Source: Candidatus Omnitrophota bacterium
GTDB lineage: Bacteria > Omnitrophota > Gorgyraeia > Aquiviventales > Aquiviventaceae
Assembly: GCA_016193195.1 (NCBI GenBank)
Contig: JACPSQ010000086.1
Coordinates: forward strand, 1-64,000
Length of the DNA stretch: 64,000 nt
Direction of reading: 5' to 3'
Positions 15,584 through 24,554 of the stretch are shown here, one piece after another. The translations under genes and the position numbers were made by a program. Position 1 is the stretch's first letter, and each line of letters begins with the position of its first letter. Below the pieces are notes generated by a model. The model was not told where the DNA came from. It ran no database searches and worked only from the letters and a program-made list of their open reading frames with translations.

Positions 15584-17398
15584 ATGACCCTGCGACGTCG
15601 TGAGTGGTTGAGCGCGCTGGCGCTCGGCCTGTGGCTCAGCGTTGCCTCGGTGTGGCCGGTGGCGATGATGCCACTGGGAAGAACTCAGCTGCTCTGGCAG
15701 CCGTTTCTGCTGCTCAGTCTCGTGGCGTTGACGGCCGTGCGCGCTCGCCAAGTCGGGTGGGCGGCGGCCGCCGGGCAGGGCGTCTACCTGTTTATGTTCT
15801 TCACCCTGACCGGCTGGCTGCCGTGGCTGCGCGCCATCCCTTCTTCCCTCGACTTCCAGTACCCCCCGGCGTACCGACATTATCTGGCGCTCTATGAAGC
15901 CGCCCTCAGCGCGTTGGTGGGATTTCAAGCCGCCTGTGCGGCATCGGGGTGCGCACCACGATGGTGGCCGGTGGGTTCGTGGAGCCGCCCCTTGGTGGTG
16001 GCACCACTGTGGCTCATCGGCCGAGCGGTGTTCTTCGAGCATTGGGTGAGCCCGCTGATGGGCGTCGTCGTCGGATGGATGCTGTGGGCGCTTCAGCCGT
16101 GGCGGCGGGCTCTCGTCCAGCGCTCGGCGCTGCGCGGCTGGCAGCTCATTCCCTGGGGCCTGTTTGCCTTCACGCTGCTGGTTGTGTTTGGGGGCGGCAT
16201 GCGGATCTACGGGAAGCTCAGAGCGGATTTCCTATTGGCCAGCGATGATGGCATTAACTTCTACGACAGTGCCGTGGAGATCGCCCAAGATCCCTCACGG
16301 ATTTGGAGTTATCCGGCAATCGAGCGGAACATGTTCACGGGATATTTTGTATTCATGGGGCTGTGGTTTCGCGCAGTTGGTCCGCACATTCCCTCATGGT
16401 TGCTTTGGCAGGGCGTTGCGGCGGGATTGTTGGCCGTGGTGGTGTACCGCCTGGGCCAGGTGGTCGGCAGTCGAGCCGTCGGGGCCGTCGCCGCCGTCTT
16501 AGTGGTGCTGGATCATGTCATGCTCCACCTGATGGCGACGTTCAATATGGAAGTTGGGTTGATCCCGTCGCTGTATGCAGCGGTCTGGCTGTGGGTTTCG
16601 GCTGACGCGCACCCGCCGCATGTCCGTCTGAGGCGAAGTTTCTGGGCGGGACTGATGTTCGGGGTGGCGACCCTCTTTCGACCCACTGCAGGGTTATTGC
16701 CCCTGCTCCTGGTGGTCTTGTTGGTCTGGGAGCGCCCCAGGCTGTCGTGGCGACACTTGCGGGTTCAAGCGGCTGTGATGTTCGCAGGATTTGCGCTTCC
16801 CCTCTTGCTCTTGCTCATCCGCCACCGGATCGCGTGGGGACAGTGGACCTTGGGAGGCGAGAGAACCCTGGGGACGTCGTGGAAGCTCAATTATGCTTGG
16901 ACGATTCAGGATCAGCATCCCGCGAAGATAGGCCTGGGACCATGGCTGAAGCTGTTCGCCGAGGATCCCTCGGTGCTCTGGCGCGAGATCATCCCGGCGT
17001 GGTGGGCGCAACTCCTGCAGCTCTGGACGCATCCGGGATTCGGCCAGATGGACTTGGTGCAGGGGTTAAACTACCCCGGATTCTATCAAGCGGGGCTTGC
17101 GACCATCCTGGTCGTGGCTGTGGTGGTGGGGGCGATCGTGGCGGCCAGAAGGCGAAGACGCGTTGATCTCACCACCCTTGCCTTGCCAGCCTACTTTACC
17201 AGTTTGATCTTGGTATTTCTGGTGCTCAATACACGCTACCGCGCCCCCTTTATTCCTGCTGTGTACCTTCTTGGGTGCCTTGGTGTTTCGGCCATTGCCG
17301 CTGCGATACGGTCTCGAGTGATGATCTCACCAGCTCTGTCCATGCCCGTTCACTCGCGCTCTCCCACGCTTCGTGGTCTCATACGCACCCCCAGATGA
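15584..17398 (+). CDS. Polytopic GT-C/PMT-like glycosyltransferase, copy 1
   Basis: 604 residues, largely hydrophobic with at least ten predictable membrane helices. The acidic pair in ASDDGINFYDSAVEIAQ (about residues 220-236), in the loop after a helix, fits the catalytic Asp region of ArnT/PMT-family GT-C enzymes. The C-terminal LVLNTRYRAPFIPAVYLLG is also typical of the group. Such enzymes use polyprenyl-phosphate sugars outside the cytoplasmic membrane. Start ATG 15584 was chosen because copy 2 begins at the equivalent point. It is a tandem paralogue of 17420-19180; the first 109 bp after the start region match that gene at 107 positions while other parts are much less alike. Confidence 0.82.
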   Translation: MTLRRREWLSALALGLWLSVASVWPVAMMPLGRTQLLWQPFLLLSLVALTAVRARQVGWAAAAGQGVYLFMFFTLTGWLPWLRAIPSSLDFQYPPAYRHYLALYEAALSALVGFQAACAASGCAPRWWPVGSWSRPLVVAPLWLIGRAVFFEHWVSPLMGVVVGWMLWALQPWRRALVQRSALRGWQLIPWGLFAFTLLVVFGGGMRIYGKLRADFLLASDDGINFYDSAVEIAQDPSRIWSYPAIERNMFTGYFVFMGLWFRAVGPHIPSWLLWQGVAAGLLAVVVYRLGQVVGSRAVGAVAAVLVVLDHVMLHLMATFNMEVGLIPSLYAAVWLWVSADAHPPHVRLRRSFWAGLMFGVATLFRPTAGLLPLLLVVLLVWERPRLSWRHLRVQAAVMFAGFALPLLLLLIRHRIAWGQWTLGGERTLGTSWKLNYAWTIQDQHPAKIGLGPWLKLFAEDPSVLWREIIPAWWAQLLQLWTHPGFGQMDLVQGLNYPGFYQAGLATILVVAVVVGAIVAARRRRRVDLTTLALPAYFTSLILVFLVLNTRYRAPFIPAVYLLGCLGVSAIAAAIRSRVMISPALSMPVHSRSPTLRGLIRTPR

Positions 17399-17419
17399 CG
17401 ACGAGCCTCGTCCTTGTCG

Positions 17420-19180
17420 ATGACCCGGCAACGTCGTGAGTGGTTGAGCGCGCTGGCGCTCGGCCTGTGGCTCAGCGTTGCCTTGGTGTGGCCGGCGGCG
17501 ATGATGCCACTGGGAAGAACTCAGCTGCTCTGGCAGCCGCTCCTGGTGATCAGTTTGCTGGTGATGACCTTGAGGCGCGCGCGTCGGATCGGCTGGAAAG
17601 CCACCGTCGGCCAATCCCTGCTGCTCTACGTGGTCATGACCCTCGCCGGATGGCTGCCATCGCTTCGGACCATTCTCTCCACGCCGGAATTCCATTATCC
17701 GTCGGCGTATCGATATTACCTCGCCCTCTACGAGACTGGGCTGGCCGCCCTGGTGGGGTTCCTAGCCGGTCGCGCAGCGCTTGGCCGCGACACGTCCTGG
17801 TGGCCCGCGGGCCCGTGGAGCCGACCGCTCGTTGTCGCGCCGCTAGTGTTGATGGGGCGGGCGCTGTGGTTCGGCCACTGGCTCAGTCCCTTAATCGGTC
17901 TCATGATCGGGCTGGCCGTGGCGGCGCGTCGGCCAGGGCGGCCTGTAAGCGCCGTCTCATCAGAGGCGGTCTGGAAGTCGGTGCCGGCGGGGCTGGTCGT
18001 CTTCGCCCTCCTGGCCGTGTGGGCATCCGGAATGTGGTTCTACCTGCAGTTGGGGTTGGAGTTCCCGCAGAATAGCGATGATGGACCGGGTTACTATCGC
18101 ATCGCCAACGAGATTGCGACGGATCCCAGACGCATCTGGACTCCGCCTGCCATCGAGGACAATATGTTCACGGGCTACCTCGTCCTCATGGGCCTCTGGT
18201 TTCGGCTGGTCGGTCCCCACATTCCCCTCTGGTTGATCTGGCAGGGCTTGGCGGCTGGGCTGTTGGCGGTGATGGTGTACCGCCTGGGTCAGGTGGTCGG
18301 CAGTCGGGCCGTCGGGGCCATCGCGGCCATCTTGGTGGTGCTGGATCATGTCATACTCCACCTGATGGCGACCCTGAATATGGAGGTCTTTTTTATCCCG
18401 ACCCTCTATGCGGCCCTGTACCTGTGGGCGTCGGTGGACGCCCAGCACCCTGGCCACCTCAGGCGCTGCTTTCTCGCCGGCCTCGTGATGGGAGTGGCGA
18501 TGCTCTTTCGCCCTACCACGCTGGTGTTGCCGTTTGCCCTCATCGCCCTGCTGTGCTGCGAACGGCCCAGGCCGTCTGTCCGTCAGATGCGGGCCCAGGG
18601 CCTGCGGCTGTTGACGGGATTCGCGCTGCCGCTGGCGGTGCTGCTGGTGCGCCATCGGCTGGCCTGGGGATGGTGGACGCTCGGGGGCGCGAAGACCATT
18701 GCCACATCCTGGCGCTGGAATTACGCGTGGAAGATTCAGGGCCAGCATCCTGTGGACATCGGCTTGGGCCCGTGGCTGAAGCTGTTCACCGAGGATCCCT
18801 CGGTGCTCTGGCGCGAGATGATTCCGAACTGGTGGGCGTTCATCCTGCAGTTGTGGACCCATCAAGGGTTCGGCCAGATGGACTTCGTGCGGGGGCTCAA
18901 TTATCCAGGGTTCTACCAGGCGGCGCTCAGTGTCATCTTGGCGCTCGGCGTGATCGTCGGGATCGGTGCTGCGGTCCGCAGGCGGGCCAGGCAAGATCTG
19001 GTGACGCTCTTGCTCCCGGCGTACTGTACGATGTTGGCCATCATGTTTTGGGTCGCGAACACCCGGTACCGCGCTCCCCTCATTCCCGCGCTGTATCTGC
19101 TCTGTTGCGCCGGTTTTTCCGCCATCGCTCGCGCCATCCGCTCTCGAGCCAAGGAACCCAGGGTCCTCGTATCCCCCTAG
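17420..19180 (+). CDS. Polytopic GT-C/PMT-like glycosyltransferase, copy 2
   Basis: 586 residues with the same topology as its upstream neighbour: [25 protein letters not shown] in an early loop, the acidic [15 protein letters not shown] loop, a long run of membrane helices and C-terminal [18 protein letters not shown]. It probably moves a sugar from a polyprenyl-phosphate donor to a lipid-linked glycan or protein in the periplasm. ATG 17420 follows the copy-1 stop by 21 bp. Identity with copy 1 is patchy: almost perfect at the start and around the segment encoding [13 protein letters not shown], moderate elsewhere, as if parts were homogenised after duplication. The two may add different sugars. 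Confidence 0.82.
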   Translation: MTRQRREWLSALALGLWLSVALVWPAAMMPLGRTQLLWQPLLVISLLVMTLRRARRIGWKATVGQSLLLYVVMTLAGWLPSLRTILSTPEFHYPSAYRYYLALYETGLAALVGFLAGRAALGRDTSWWPAGPWSRPLVVAPLVLMGRALWFGHWLSPLIGLMIGLAVAARRPGRPVSAVSSEAVWKSVPAGLVVFALLAVWASGMWFYLQLGLEFPQNSDDGPGYYRIANEIATDPRRIWTPPAIEDNMFTGYLVLMGLWFRLVGPHIPLWLIWQGLAAGLLAVMVYRLGQVVGSRAVGAIAAILVVLDHVILHLMATLNMEVFFIPTLYAALYLWASVDAQHPGHLRRCFLAGLVMGVAMLFRPTTLVLPFALIALLCCERPRPSVRQMRAQGLRLLTGFALPLAVLLVRHRLAWGWWTLGGAKTIATSWRWNYAWKIQGQHPVDIGLGPWLKLFTEDPSVLWREMIPNWWAFILQLWTHQGFGQMDFVRGLNYPGFYQAALSVILALGVIVGIGAAVRRRARQDLVTLLLPAYCTMLAIMFWVANTRYRAPLIPALYLLCCAGFSAIARAIRSRAKEPRVLVSP

Positions 19181-19190
19181 GGCGTGGGAT
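19177..19190 (+). repeat. 14-base copy of the right end of the 132-231 palindromic element
   Basis: The sequence ctagggcgtgggat is identical to 213-226. It spans the stop codon of the upstream gene (tag 19178-19180) and the ATG of the next (19189). No left arm is visible nearby, so it is either a remnant of an element excision or a chance match (a given 14-mer is not expected twice in 64 kb). Its GGGCGTGGG may now act as the ribosome-binding region of the downstream gene. Confidence 0.5.
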
Positions 19191-20196
19191 GAAAGTCCTC
19201 GTGACAGGAGGGGCGGGGTTTATCGGCTCGCATGTGTGCGATCGGCTCCTCGCGGAGGGCCATGCGGTGCTGTGCGCGGACAATCTGATCACGGGACGCG
19301 AGGTCAACATCGCGCACTTGCGTTCCCGTCCGGCCTTTGAATGGATTCGTCATGACATCAGCAAGCCGCTGGCACTTGGCGGTTCGGTGGATTACGTGCT
19401 GCACTTCGCCTCCCCGGCCAGCCCCGTCGATTATCTCAAGTACCCGATCCAAACGCTGAAGGTTGGCTCGCTGGGGACGCTGAACGCCTTGGGCATCGCG
19501 AAGGCCAAGGGCGCGAAGTTCCTGCTCGCCTCGACGTCAGAGGTCTATGGGGATCCGCAGGTCCATCCCCAGCCGGAAACCTACTGGGGCCATGTCAATC
19601 CTGTCGGCGTTCGAGGCTGCTACGATGAGAGCAAGCGGTTCGCGGAGGCGCTGACGATGGCGTACTATCGAGAGCACGGCCTGTCGACCCGGATCGTTCG
19701 GATCTTCAACACGTATGGACCTCGGATGCGACTGGACGACGGCCGGGCGATCCCGACCTTCGTTCGCCAGGCTCTGCAGGGCGAGCCGTTGACCGTCTTT
19801 GGCAACGGGAGCCAGACACGGTCGTTCTGCTATGTGGACGATTTGATTGAGGGCATTCGTCGCCTGATGGACCAGCCCCACCATGAACCGCTGAACCTCG
19901 GCAACGACGACGAGCACACCGTGCTGGAATTAGCGCAGAAGGTCCTGGCCTGCGTCCACAGCCCGATGAGCCGCCTTGAGTTCCGCCCCCTGCCGCAGGA
20001 TGACCCCAAGCAGCGCAGGCCTGATCTGACCACCGCAAAGACGCTGCTCGGGTGGTCTGCGCGGATCACTCTCGAGGAAGGGCTTGCGAAGACGATCGCG
20101 TGGTTCCGCGAAGAGGCGGCCCGACGACCCGGCTCCGCGCCGGCGAGGACTCAAGCCGCCGGTACACCTCGAGATACCTCCGAATCCCCTCCGTGA
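19189..20196 (+). CDS. UDP-glucuronate decarboxylase-like SDR (UDP-xylose synthase family)
   Basis: 335 residues. [17 protein letters not shown], then the highly typical [52 protein letters not shown] (with the YxxxK pair), [10 protein letters not shown] and [16 protein letters not shown]. This set marks the UXS/UDP-glucuronate decarboxylase family, which makes UDP-xylose or the 4-keto-pentose from UDP-glucuronate with bound NAD. The start at 19189 follows the upstream stop by 8 bp. The C-terminal 25 or so residues ([18 protein letters not shown]) exceed the family and are encoded opposite the end of the minus-strand glycosyltransferase, a 131-bp tail-to-tail overlap. The UDP-glucuronate could come from the dehydrogenase at 6885. 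Confidence 0.9.
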   Translation: MKVLVTGGAGFIGSHVCDRLLAEGHAVLCADNLITGREVNIAHLRSRPAFEWIRHDISKPLALGGSVDYVLHFASPASPVDYLKYPIQTLKVGSLGTLNALGIAKAKGAKFLLASTSEVYGDPQVHPQPETYWGHVNPVGVRGCYDESKRFAEALTMAYYREHGLSTRIVRIFNTYGPRMRLDDGRAIPTFVRQALQGEPLTVFGNGSQTRSFCYVDDLIEGIRRLMDQPHHEPLNLGNDDEHTVLELAQKVLACVHSPMSRLEFRPLPQDDPKQRRPDLTTAKTLLGWSARITLEEGLAKTIAWFREEAARRPGSAPARTQAAGTPRDTSESPP

Positions 20197-21310
20197 GATC
20201 GAAGTGCCGTTCCGCGACGCGGCGGCACCGCAGACGGCAGGCGGGATCCGAGAGCAGCCGCCGCACGTCCTCCACGCTGGCCTCGCAGAGGGGCGGCGTC
20301 AACGCCGGCAGCACGACTCCCACCTGATGGTCGCGGACGATCCCTCCGGAGTCTCCGATACCCTCGTTGATGACGACCGGGACTCCGGTGGCCAACAGCT
20401 CCGCGAGCTTCGTGGGAGCGGAGCCGCGCTTCGAGAAACTTGCCTGAATGAAGAACACGCCGAGATCCATCAGCCGCAGGTACGTCGGCATGGCCGCAAA
20501 GTCGGCTTGGGTCACCACGAGCTGTGCATCCGGGATGCCGGCTGCCAGCGCTTCCGTCCGCAGGCGCGCCTGATCTTCCTGCGTGACGCACAGGATGGTG
20601 ACCGCCTCAAGTCGTCTGGCCAGCAGAGCGAGGTAGCGCAGGGTCGGCTCGCGGAGGTACCAGTTGCTCAGGGTCCCGACGCGGGCAGGGTCCTTCGGTC
20701 CAGGGACAAAGCGAGCCAGGTCGGCGCAGGTGGGGATGACTTCGATGATGGTCGTTGGGGGGATGGCGTACCCCAGCGAGGCAAACGCCTCCACCCCGGC
20801 CTGGGTCAACGAGACGATGGCGTCCGCCCCTTTGAAGAAGCGCCGTTCCCATCGCTTGGCCAGCCGGTAGACCGCCGAGCCTGGCCGCCAGTGTCCTGCG
20901 TCCACCTTCTCGTCTGCCCAAAACCCCCGCATGTCGAAGACCAGCTTCGTCCTGAAGAGCCGCTTCAGGCAGAGACCGACCACCGAGGCGACATATCCAC
21001 GGGTGTGGATGACGCGGATGCGGCGCCTGGCGCAGACCGCGGCTCCGATGGCGATCCCGCACAGCACATCCCACCCGGTCGCCAGGAAGGACGGCCGCTT
21101 GTGATAGCGCAGCCGGATCCATCGAATGCCGCACGCCTGCAGCCGCGCGGCCATCTCGCGCAGCTTGTCAGGCTCACGGACGTCGCGCCGCTTTTCGTAG
21201 GAGACCAGCGTCAGCTGATGCGCGAGGGCCAAGCCCGTCACGTACGTGACGACTTGGGACTGGCCCAGCGGCTCCAGGAGGCCGTCATAGGACAGATAGA
21301 GCAGTTCCAT
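20066..21310 (-). CDS. GT4-type (GT-B) glycosyltransferase
   Basis: 414 residues. [21 protein letters not shown] is the usual opening of one GT4-like subfamily. The N-terminal domain continues with [16 protein letters not shown] and [19 protein letters not shown]; the C-terminal donor domain has [28 protein letters not shown] and [17 protein letters not shown] (the E that contacts the nucleotide sugar, in a variant of the EX7E block). It probably adds a sugar to a lipid-linked intermediate in the cytoplasm. The C-terminus past about residue 390 is Arg/Ser/Pro-rich and overlaps the opposite-strand decarboxylase gene by 131 bp. Its ATG overlaps the upstream formyltransferase gene by 26 bp, consistent with one minus-strand operon of three. 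Confidence 0.85.
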   Translation of the reverse strand: MELLYLSYDGLLEPLGQSQVVTYVTGLALAHQLTLVSYEKRRDVREPDKLREMAARLQACGIRWIRLRYHKRPSFLATGWDVLCGIAIGAAVCARRRIRVIHTRGYVASVVGLCLKRLFRTKLVFDMRGFWADEKVDAGHWRPGSAVYRLAKRWERRFFKGADAIVSLTQAGVEAFASLGYAIPPTTIIEVIPTCADLARFVPGPKDPARVGTLSNWYLREPTLRYLALLARRLEAVTILCVTQEDQARLRTEALAAGIPDAQLVVTQADFAAMPTYLRLMDLGVFFIQASFSKRGSAPTKLAELLATGVPVVINEGIGDSGGIVRDHQVGVVLPALTPPLCEASVEDVRRLLSDPACRLRCRRVAERHFDLTEGIRRYLEVYRRLESSPARSRVVGPPLRGTTRSSSQALPRE

Positions 21311-22163
21311 CTGGGCGCTGAACGATCGGGGCCAACAACGGGAACGTCTGCACGCGCGTGCGCAGTTCTTGAAACGGTCGGCTGCGAACCAACTCCGCGC
21401 TAAAGTCTCTCCGGAAGTTCCTCCATGCCCGTCGCATGGCGCGGCCGTTCCAGTCCAGCGAGGAGAAGGTCCGACCTCCTGCGACGCGTTCTTGTGGGAT
21501 CCGCGGGGTCTCTCGTCCCGCTGCCAGGGCCTGGACCGCCCGCACGCACAGGTCGTGGGCGTGCGTCATCACCTTCCAATGCAGCTCGGCTAAGCTCTCC
21601 TGACCGGACAGGACCGTCTGCTCGGTTGCCAGGATCGGTCCGCTATCGATGCCTGCATCGAGCCACAGGACGGTGTTGCCGATCAGGTGAAAGGCGCCTT
21701 CGGCCAGGCACCAGTTGGTGCAGTCGGGCCCTCCTTTGACATAGGGGGACAGCCCTGTATGGAGATTGATGATCCCCCCACGGCTCGCAGCCCAGTCGCG
21801 GATCGCCTGGCCGACCAGGTTCGTCCCTGAGACCAGGACCAGCTCCGGGCTGAGGCGATCCAGCCATGCCACGGTCCTGGCATCATTGATATTCGGCACC
21901 CGTAGCATCGGCACCTCGGGGAAACGTGGCGCCAGTTCGTCAAACCGGCGCTGGACGGCATGCCACGTCTGCGCGAAGGGCCGGCCCGCCAGGCGTCCTT
22001 CGATTCGGTTCAGGAGCCGCCGGGCGTGCCGTGCGGGAGGGTGCGCGGGGATGTTACGCGACAGGACAATTCCTGCGAGCTCGCAGACCGGTCCCACCTT
22101 CCGGCACAGCGCCGCCTGGTTCGGGGCCTCGACCGTCAAGATGGCGAGCCGCATGGCGCCCAC
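21285..22163 (-). CDS. Formyltransferase-family protein (methionyl-tRNA formyltransferase fold)
   Basis: 292 residues. The catalytic N-x-H and Asp of the 10-formyl-THF transferase fold are present in GGIINLHTGLSPYVKGGPD and WLDAGIDSGPILA. The rest of the N-terminal domain is divergent (SRNIPAHPPARHARRL insert), and there is no tRNA-binding C-terminal domain. Homologues in polysaccharide loci N-formylate amino sugars such as Qui4N or Fuc3N. Start could be 22163 or the ATG at 22154 (M-R-L-A-I-L). It overlaps the deacetylase before it by 28 bp and the glycosyltransferase after it by 26 bp. A second formyltransferase-like gene is at 58834-59502, so the window has two. Confidence 0.82.
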   Translation of the reverse strand: MGAMRLAILTVEAPNQAALCRKVGPVCELAGIVLSRNIPAHPPARHARRLLNRIEGRLAGRPFAQTWHAVQRRFDELAPRFPEVPMLRVPNINDARTVAWLDRLSPELVLVSGTNLVGQAIRDWAASRGGIINLHTGLSPYVKGGPDCTNWCLAEGAFHLIGNTVLWLDAGIDSGPILATEQTVLSGQESLAELHWKVMTHAHDLCVRAVQALAAGRETPRIPQERVAGGRTFSSLDWNGRAMRRAWRNFRRDFSAELVRSRPFQELRTRVQTFPLLAPIVQRPDGTALSVL

Positions 22164-23134
22164 CTGGCTCGGTACCCAAGCGCCCGGAATCGCGTCTCGA
22201 TTCCGGATTCGCCGTGAATCGTCAGGCGTGGATACACTCCCTCACCCCATCGGGCGAGGCGTTCCTCGACCAGCAGGATGTGCTGCACGCCGGCCTTCCG
22301 CAAGAGGGCAAGCTGCTCCGGACGGTAGCTGCTGTTCGGAAACGCGTAGATGCTCATCGGCATCTGGAGCTGTTGCGCGAAAAAGGCGCGGCAGTTGGCG
22401 AGGTCCTCAAGGAAAAATTCGTTGGTCTCGAACGCCATAGAGTCATGGGAAAAGGCATGGACGCCGATCTCATGCTCCTCGGCCGCTTGGCGCACGTCCT
22501 CCAGGCTCATCATGCGCGTCGTGTGAGCCCCTCCGTCGACTTTCGCCATGACCGCCTTGAGGGCCTCCCAGAGCGGTTCACAGGCCTGGCGAGATCGTCC
22601 TTTGAGAAACCGGGTTAACGCCAGGCCGTAACGCAACTTGTGGTCAGGGTCCTCGCCTCGCAAGCGATCGGCAAACCCTTCCACGCGGATGTCATTGATG
22701 AGGCGCCGGGGCGCTGTGTTCAGGAAATCCGAAAGCTGGACCGTCCACGGCGGCCGCCCGCTCTGGACGCAGGCGGGGATGATGTTCTGGTTCGCCGGCA
22801 GCCCGTGCTTCTTCAGGAGCGGCATGGCGTACTCGACAAAGTCATAGTAGCCGTCGTCGAAGGAGAGGATCGCGCGTGGACGCTGGCGGTCTGGCGGCGT
22901 CCGGTCTGAGAAGGTGCTGACATGGAAGTGGCGTTTCAGGAACACCACAAGCTCCTCAAACAGCACGGGAGACAACGGAGGCCAGAATGGGTTCGGATGC
23001 GGTGAAATCCGGTGGAGGTTCAAGACGATCAGCGGGTTCTGCCGGCCGATCCGGTGCAGCAGCCGGCCCTCCATGCCCGCGGCTGCCAGCAGCGTGAAAT
23101 ACAGATGCTTCGCCCACGCTCGAGGAATGACCAT
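22136..23134 (-). CDS. Polysaccharide deacetylase (NodB homology domain)
   Basis: 332 residues. LIVLNLHRISPHPNPFWPPLSP opens the domain; the metal/base motif is AILSFDDGYYDFVEYAMPLL and the second motif contains the His pair in GVHAFSHDSMAFE. A 25-residue stretch before the domain is moderately hydrophobic (LYFTLLAAAG) but not a clear signal peptide. CE4 enzymes remove N-acetyl groups from GlcNAc-type residues; cytoplasmic relatives in these loci also act on lipid-linked sugars. First gene of the minus-strand trio, transcribed away from the control region at 23135-23298. Pairing with an N-formyltransferase suggests deacetylation followed by formylation of an amino sugar. Confidence 0.87.
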   Translation of the reverse strand: MVIPRAWAKHLYFTLLAAAGMEGRLLHRIGRQNPLIVLNLHRISPHPNPFWPPLSPVLFEELVVFLKRHFHVSTFSDRTPPDRQRPRAILSFDDGYYDFVEYAMPLLKKHGLPANQNIIPACVQSGRPPWTVQLSDFLNTAPRRLINDIRVEGFADRLRGEDPDHKLRYGLALTRFLKGRSRQACEPLWEALKAVMAKVDGGAHTTRMMSLEDVRQAAEEHEIGVHAFSHDSMAFETNEFFLEDLANCRAFFAQQLQMPMSIYAFPNSSYRPEQLALLRKAGVQHILLVEERLARWGEGVYPRLTIHGESGIETRFRALGYRARWAPCGSPS

Positions 23135-23198
23135 CCGAGGTAGTGTAGGGGATGTTCGACAACGGTGTCAAGCGATCCTCCCCCGCTGACATTTTTTG

Positions 23199-23227
23199 TT
23201 GACAAACCACCGCAAGCCATCCAAGAT
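23199..23227 (+). promoter_or_regulatory. Candidate sigma-70-type promoter for the 23299 operon
   Basis: A consensus -35 hexamer TTGACA (23199-23204) is followed after 17 bp by CAAGAT (23222-23227), a weak -10 matching three of six positions. It abuts the first inverted repeat (23228-23242). The surrounding gap is locally A/T-rich with a T-run at 23192-23197. The spacing and position, about 70 bp before the regulator ATG, fit; the weak -10 keeps confidence moderate. Confidence 0.45.
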
Positions 23228-23264
23228 GTTCATGGTTTGAACACCTTTGTTCACTCGGTGAACA
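23228..23264. promoter_or_regulatory. Paired inverted repeats, candidate operators of the adjacent winged-helix regulator
   Basis: gttca-5 nt-tgaac at 23228-23242 and the perfect tgttcac-tcg-gtgaaca at 23248-23264 share the half-site GTTCA/TGAAC, with centres 21 bp apart (about two helical turns). They lie between the candidate promoter and the regulator gene at 23299. This is the layout expected for autoregulation by a dimeric winged-helix protein; it could also affect the divergent deacetylase operon. Confidence 0.6.
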
Positions 23265-23298
23265 GTTTGCTTTCCTACCTGACTGCTGATTCGCGCTG

Positions 23299-23991
23299 AT
23301 GGAACTGAGCACCTACCGGGATATGCACCTCCTCGATGAGGTCACCCGGAATCCCACCGTGACCCAGCGAGAGCTCGCCAAGCGCATCGGGGTCGCCTTA
23401 GGCCTGGCCAACCTGATGCTGCGCCGCCTGACCAAGAAGGGCTACATCAAAATCAGCGGCACGAAGCGCAGCCGCATCCGCTACCTCATTACCCCGCAAG
23501 GCATCCTTGAGAAATCCCGCTTGACCTACGAGTTCGTCCAATATTCCCTCCAACTCTATCATCGCGTCCGCCATTTCTGGCGCGAGCAGCTGGCGACCAT
23601 CGCCCAAACCCCCCAGCGGCGGATCCTGCTCTTCGGCGCTGGCGAGCTGGCCGAGATCGCCTTCCTGACCATTCAGGAAATGGGCTTGGACTTCGTCGGC
23701 GTCGCCCAGGAGGCGGCCGATGAACGACGGTTTCTCGGCTATCCCGTTCAGGACATCCGCACGGTGGCACCGGACCGTTACGATTGGATGCTGGTCACGG
23801 CCTTGCAGGACGACGGGTTGTCGACTCGCTTGCAGGAGCTGGGCGTGCCGCCGGAGCAGATGATCGTGTTGACCAGGCCAGGGCAGGCCAGGCCGGCCAT
23901 CGAGCGACGCAGCATCGAACAGATGGCCGTGGCCACCACGGCGCCCGTGCCGGTGCCGACGGCTCCCGTTGAAGCGGAGATCGCGGCATGA
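23299..23991 (+). CDS. Winged-helix regulator with C-terminal Rossmann-like domain
   Basis: 230 residues. The N-terminal 80 residues form a MarR/ArsR-like winged helix (VTQRELAKRIGVALGLANLMLRRLTKKGYI then SRIRYLITPQG). Residues about 110-195 form a nucleotide-binding-like fold (RILLFGAGELAEIAFLTIQEMGL, then FLGYPVQDI), similar to the N-terminal PglD-type domain. The tail is Ala/Pro/Val-rich. Such regulators often head exopolysaccharide loci and could sense a sugar nucleotide; ligand and target are inferred. It is the first gene of the long plus-strand run and overlaps the phosphatase by 4 bp (ATGA). The two inverted repeats just upstream are its likely operators. Confidence 0.8.
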   Translation: MELSTYRDMHLLDEVTRNPTVTQRELAKRIGVALGLANLMLRRLTKKGYIKISGTKRSRIRYLITPQGILEKSRLTYEFVQYSLQLYHRVRHFWREQLATIAQTPQRRILLFGAGELAEIAFLTIQEMGLDFVGVAQEAADERRFLGYPVQDIRTVAPDRYDWMLVTALQDDGLSTRLQELGVPPEQMIVLTRPGQARPAIERRSIEQMAVATTAPVPVPTAPVEAEIAA

Positions 23992-24554
23992 AACGCGCGG
24001 TGTTTCTGGATCGGGACGGCGTGCTCAATCAGGCGGTCGTGCGGGACGGCAAGCCATACGCGCCGGCCTCCCTGGAGGAGTTGGCGATCGTGCCCGATGC
24101 CGCGGAGGCGATCACGACCTTGCGCCAGGCGGGGTTTCTCGCCATTGTCGTGACGAACCAACCCGATGTCGGCCGCGGCCTCCAACGCCGTGAGACGGTC
24201 GAAGCGATGCATCAGCGGCTCCGCGCGCAGCTGCCCATCGATGACATCCGGGTCTGTTATCACCGGGAGGAAGACGCCTGCGCGTGCCGGAAACCGAAAC
24301 CGGGGATGCTGCGCGACGCGGCCCGTGACTGGGATGTGGACCTGAGCCGCTCGATCATGGTGGGGGACCGGTGGCGGGACATCGAGGCGGGCAAAGCGGC
24401 CGGATGCCGCACGATTTTGGTGCGGAGCCCGTGGGCGGAGCAACAGGCCCAGGCTCCCGACGCGGTCGTGGCGTCCCTGCACGAAGCCAGCCGGCTGATC
24501 CTGTCAGCGTGGATCAGCCGCCGACCCTACGGAGCAGCGCATGCCCAGGCTTGA
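23988..24554 (+). CDS. gmhB: D-glycero-D-manno-heptose-1,7-bisphosphate 7-phosphatase-like (GmhB family)
   Basis: 188 residues of HAD superfamily. Motif I FLDRDGVLNQ (nucleophile Asp9 and Asp11), motif II VVTNQPDVGRG, the family zinc loop CYHREEDACACRKPKPG (Cys/His/Cys/Cys) and motif IV MVGDRWRDIEAG all match GmhB/HisB-N phosphatases. GmhB removes the C7 phosphate of heptose 1,7-bisphosphate in the ADP- or GDP-heptose routes. Here it lies next to a transaldolase and close to a cytidylyltransferase-kinase fusion but no complete HldE/GmhA set is seen in the window, so the real substrate may be another sugar bisphosphate. Overlaps regulator and transaldolase genes. Confidence 0.88.
   Translation: MKRAVFLDRDGVLNQAVVRDGKPYAPASLEELAIVPDAAEAITTLRQAGFLAIVVTNQPDVGRGLQRRETVEAMHQRLRAQLPIDDIRVCYHREEDACACRKPKPGMLRDAARDWDVDLSRSIMVGDRWRDIEAGKAAGCRTILVRSPWAEQQAQAPDAVVASLHEASRLILSAWISRRPYGAAHAQA

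Noticed and set aside
20084..21403. 439-codon plus-strand ORF opposite the GT4 gene.
   Set aside because: Composition (R, H, Q, E repeats) is that of antisense to a coding strand; the minus-strand frame has clear glycosyltransferase motifs.
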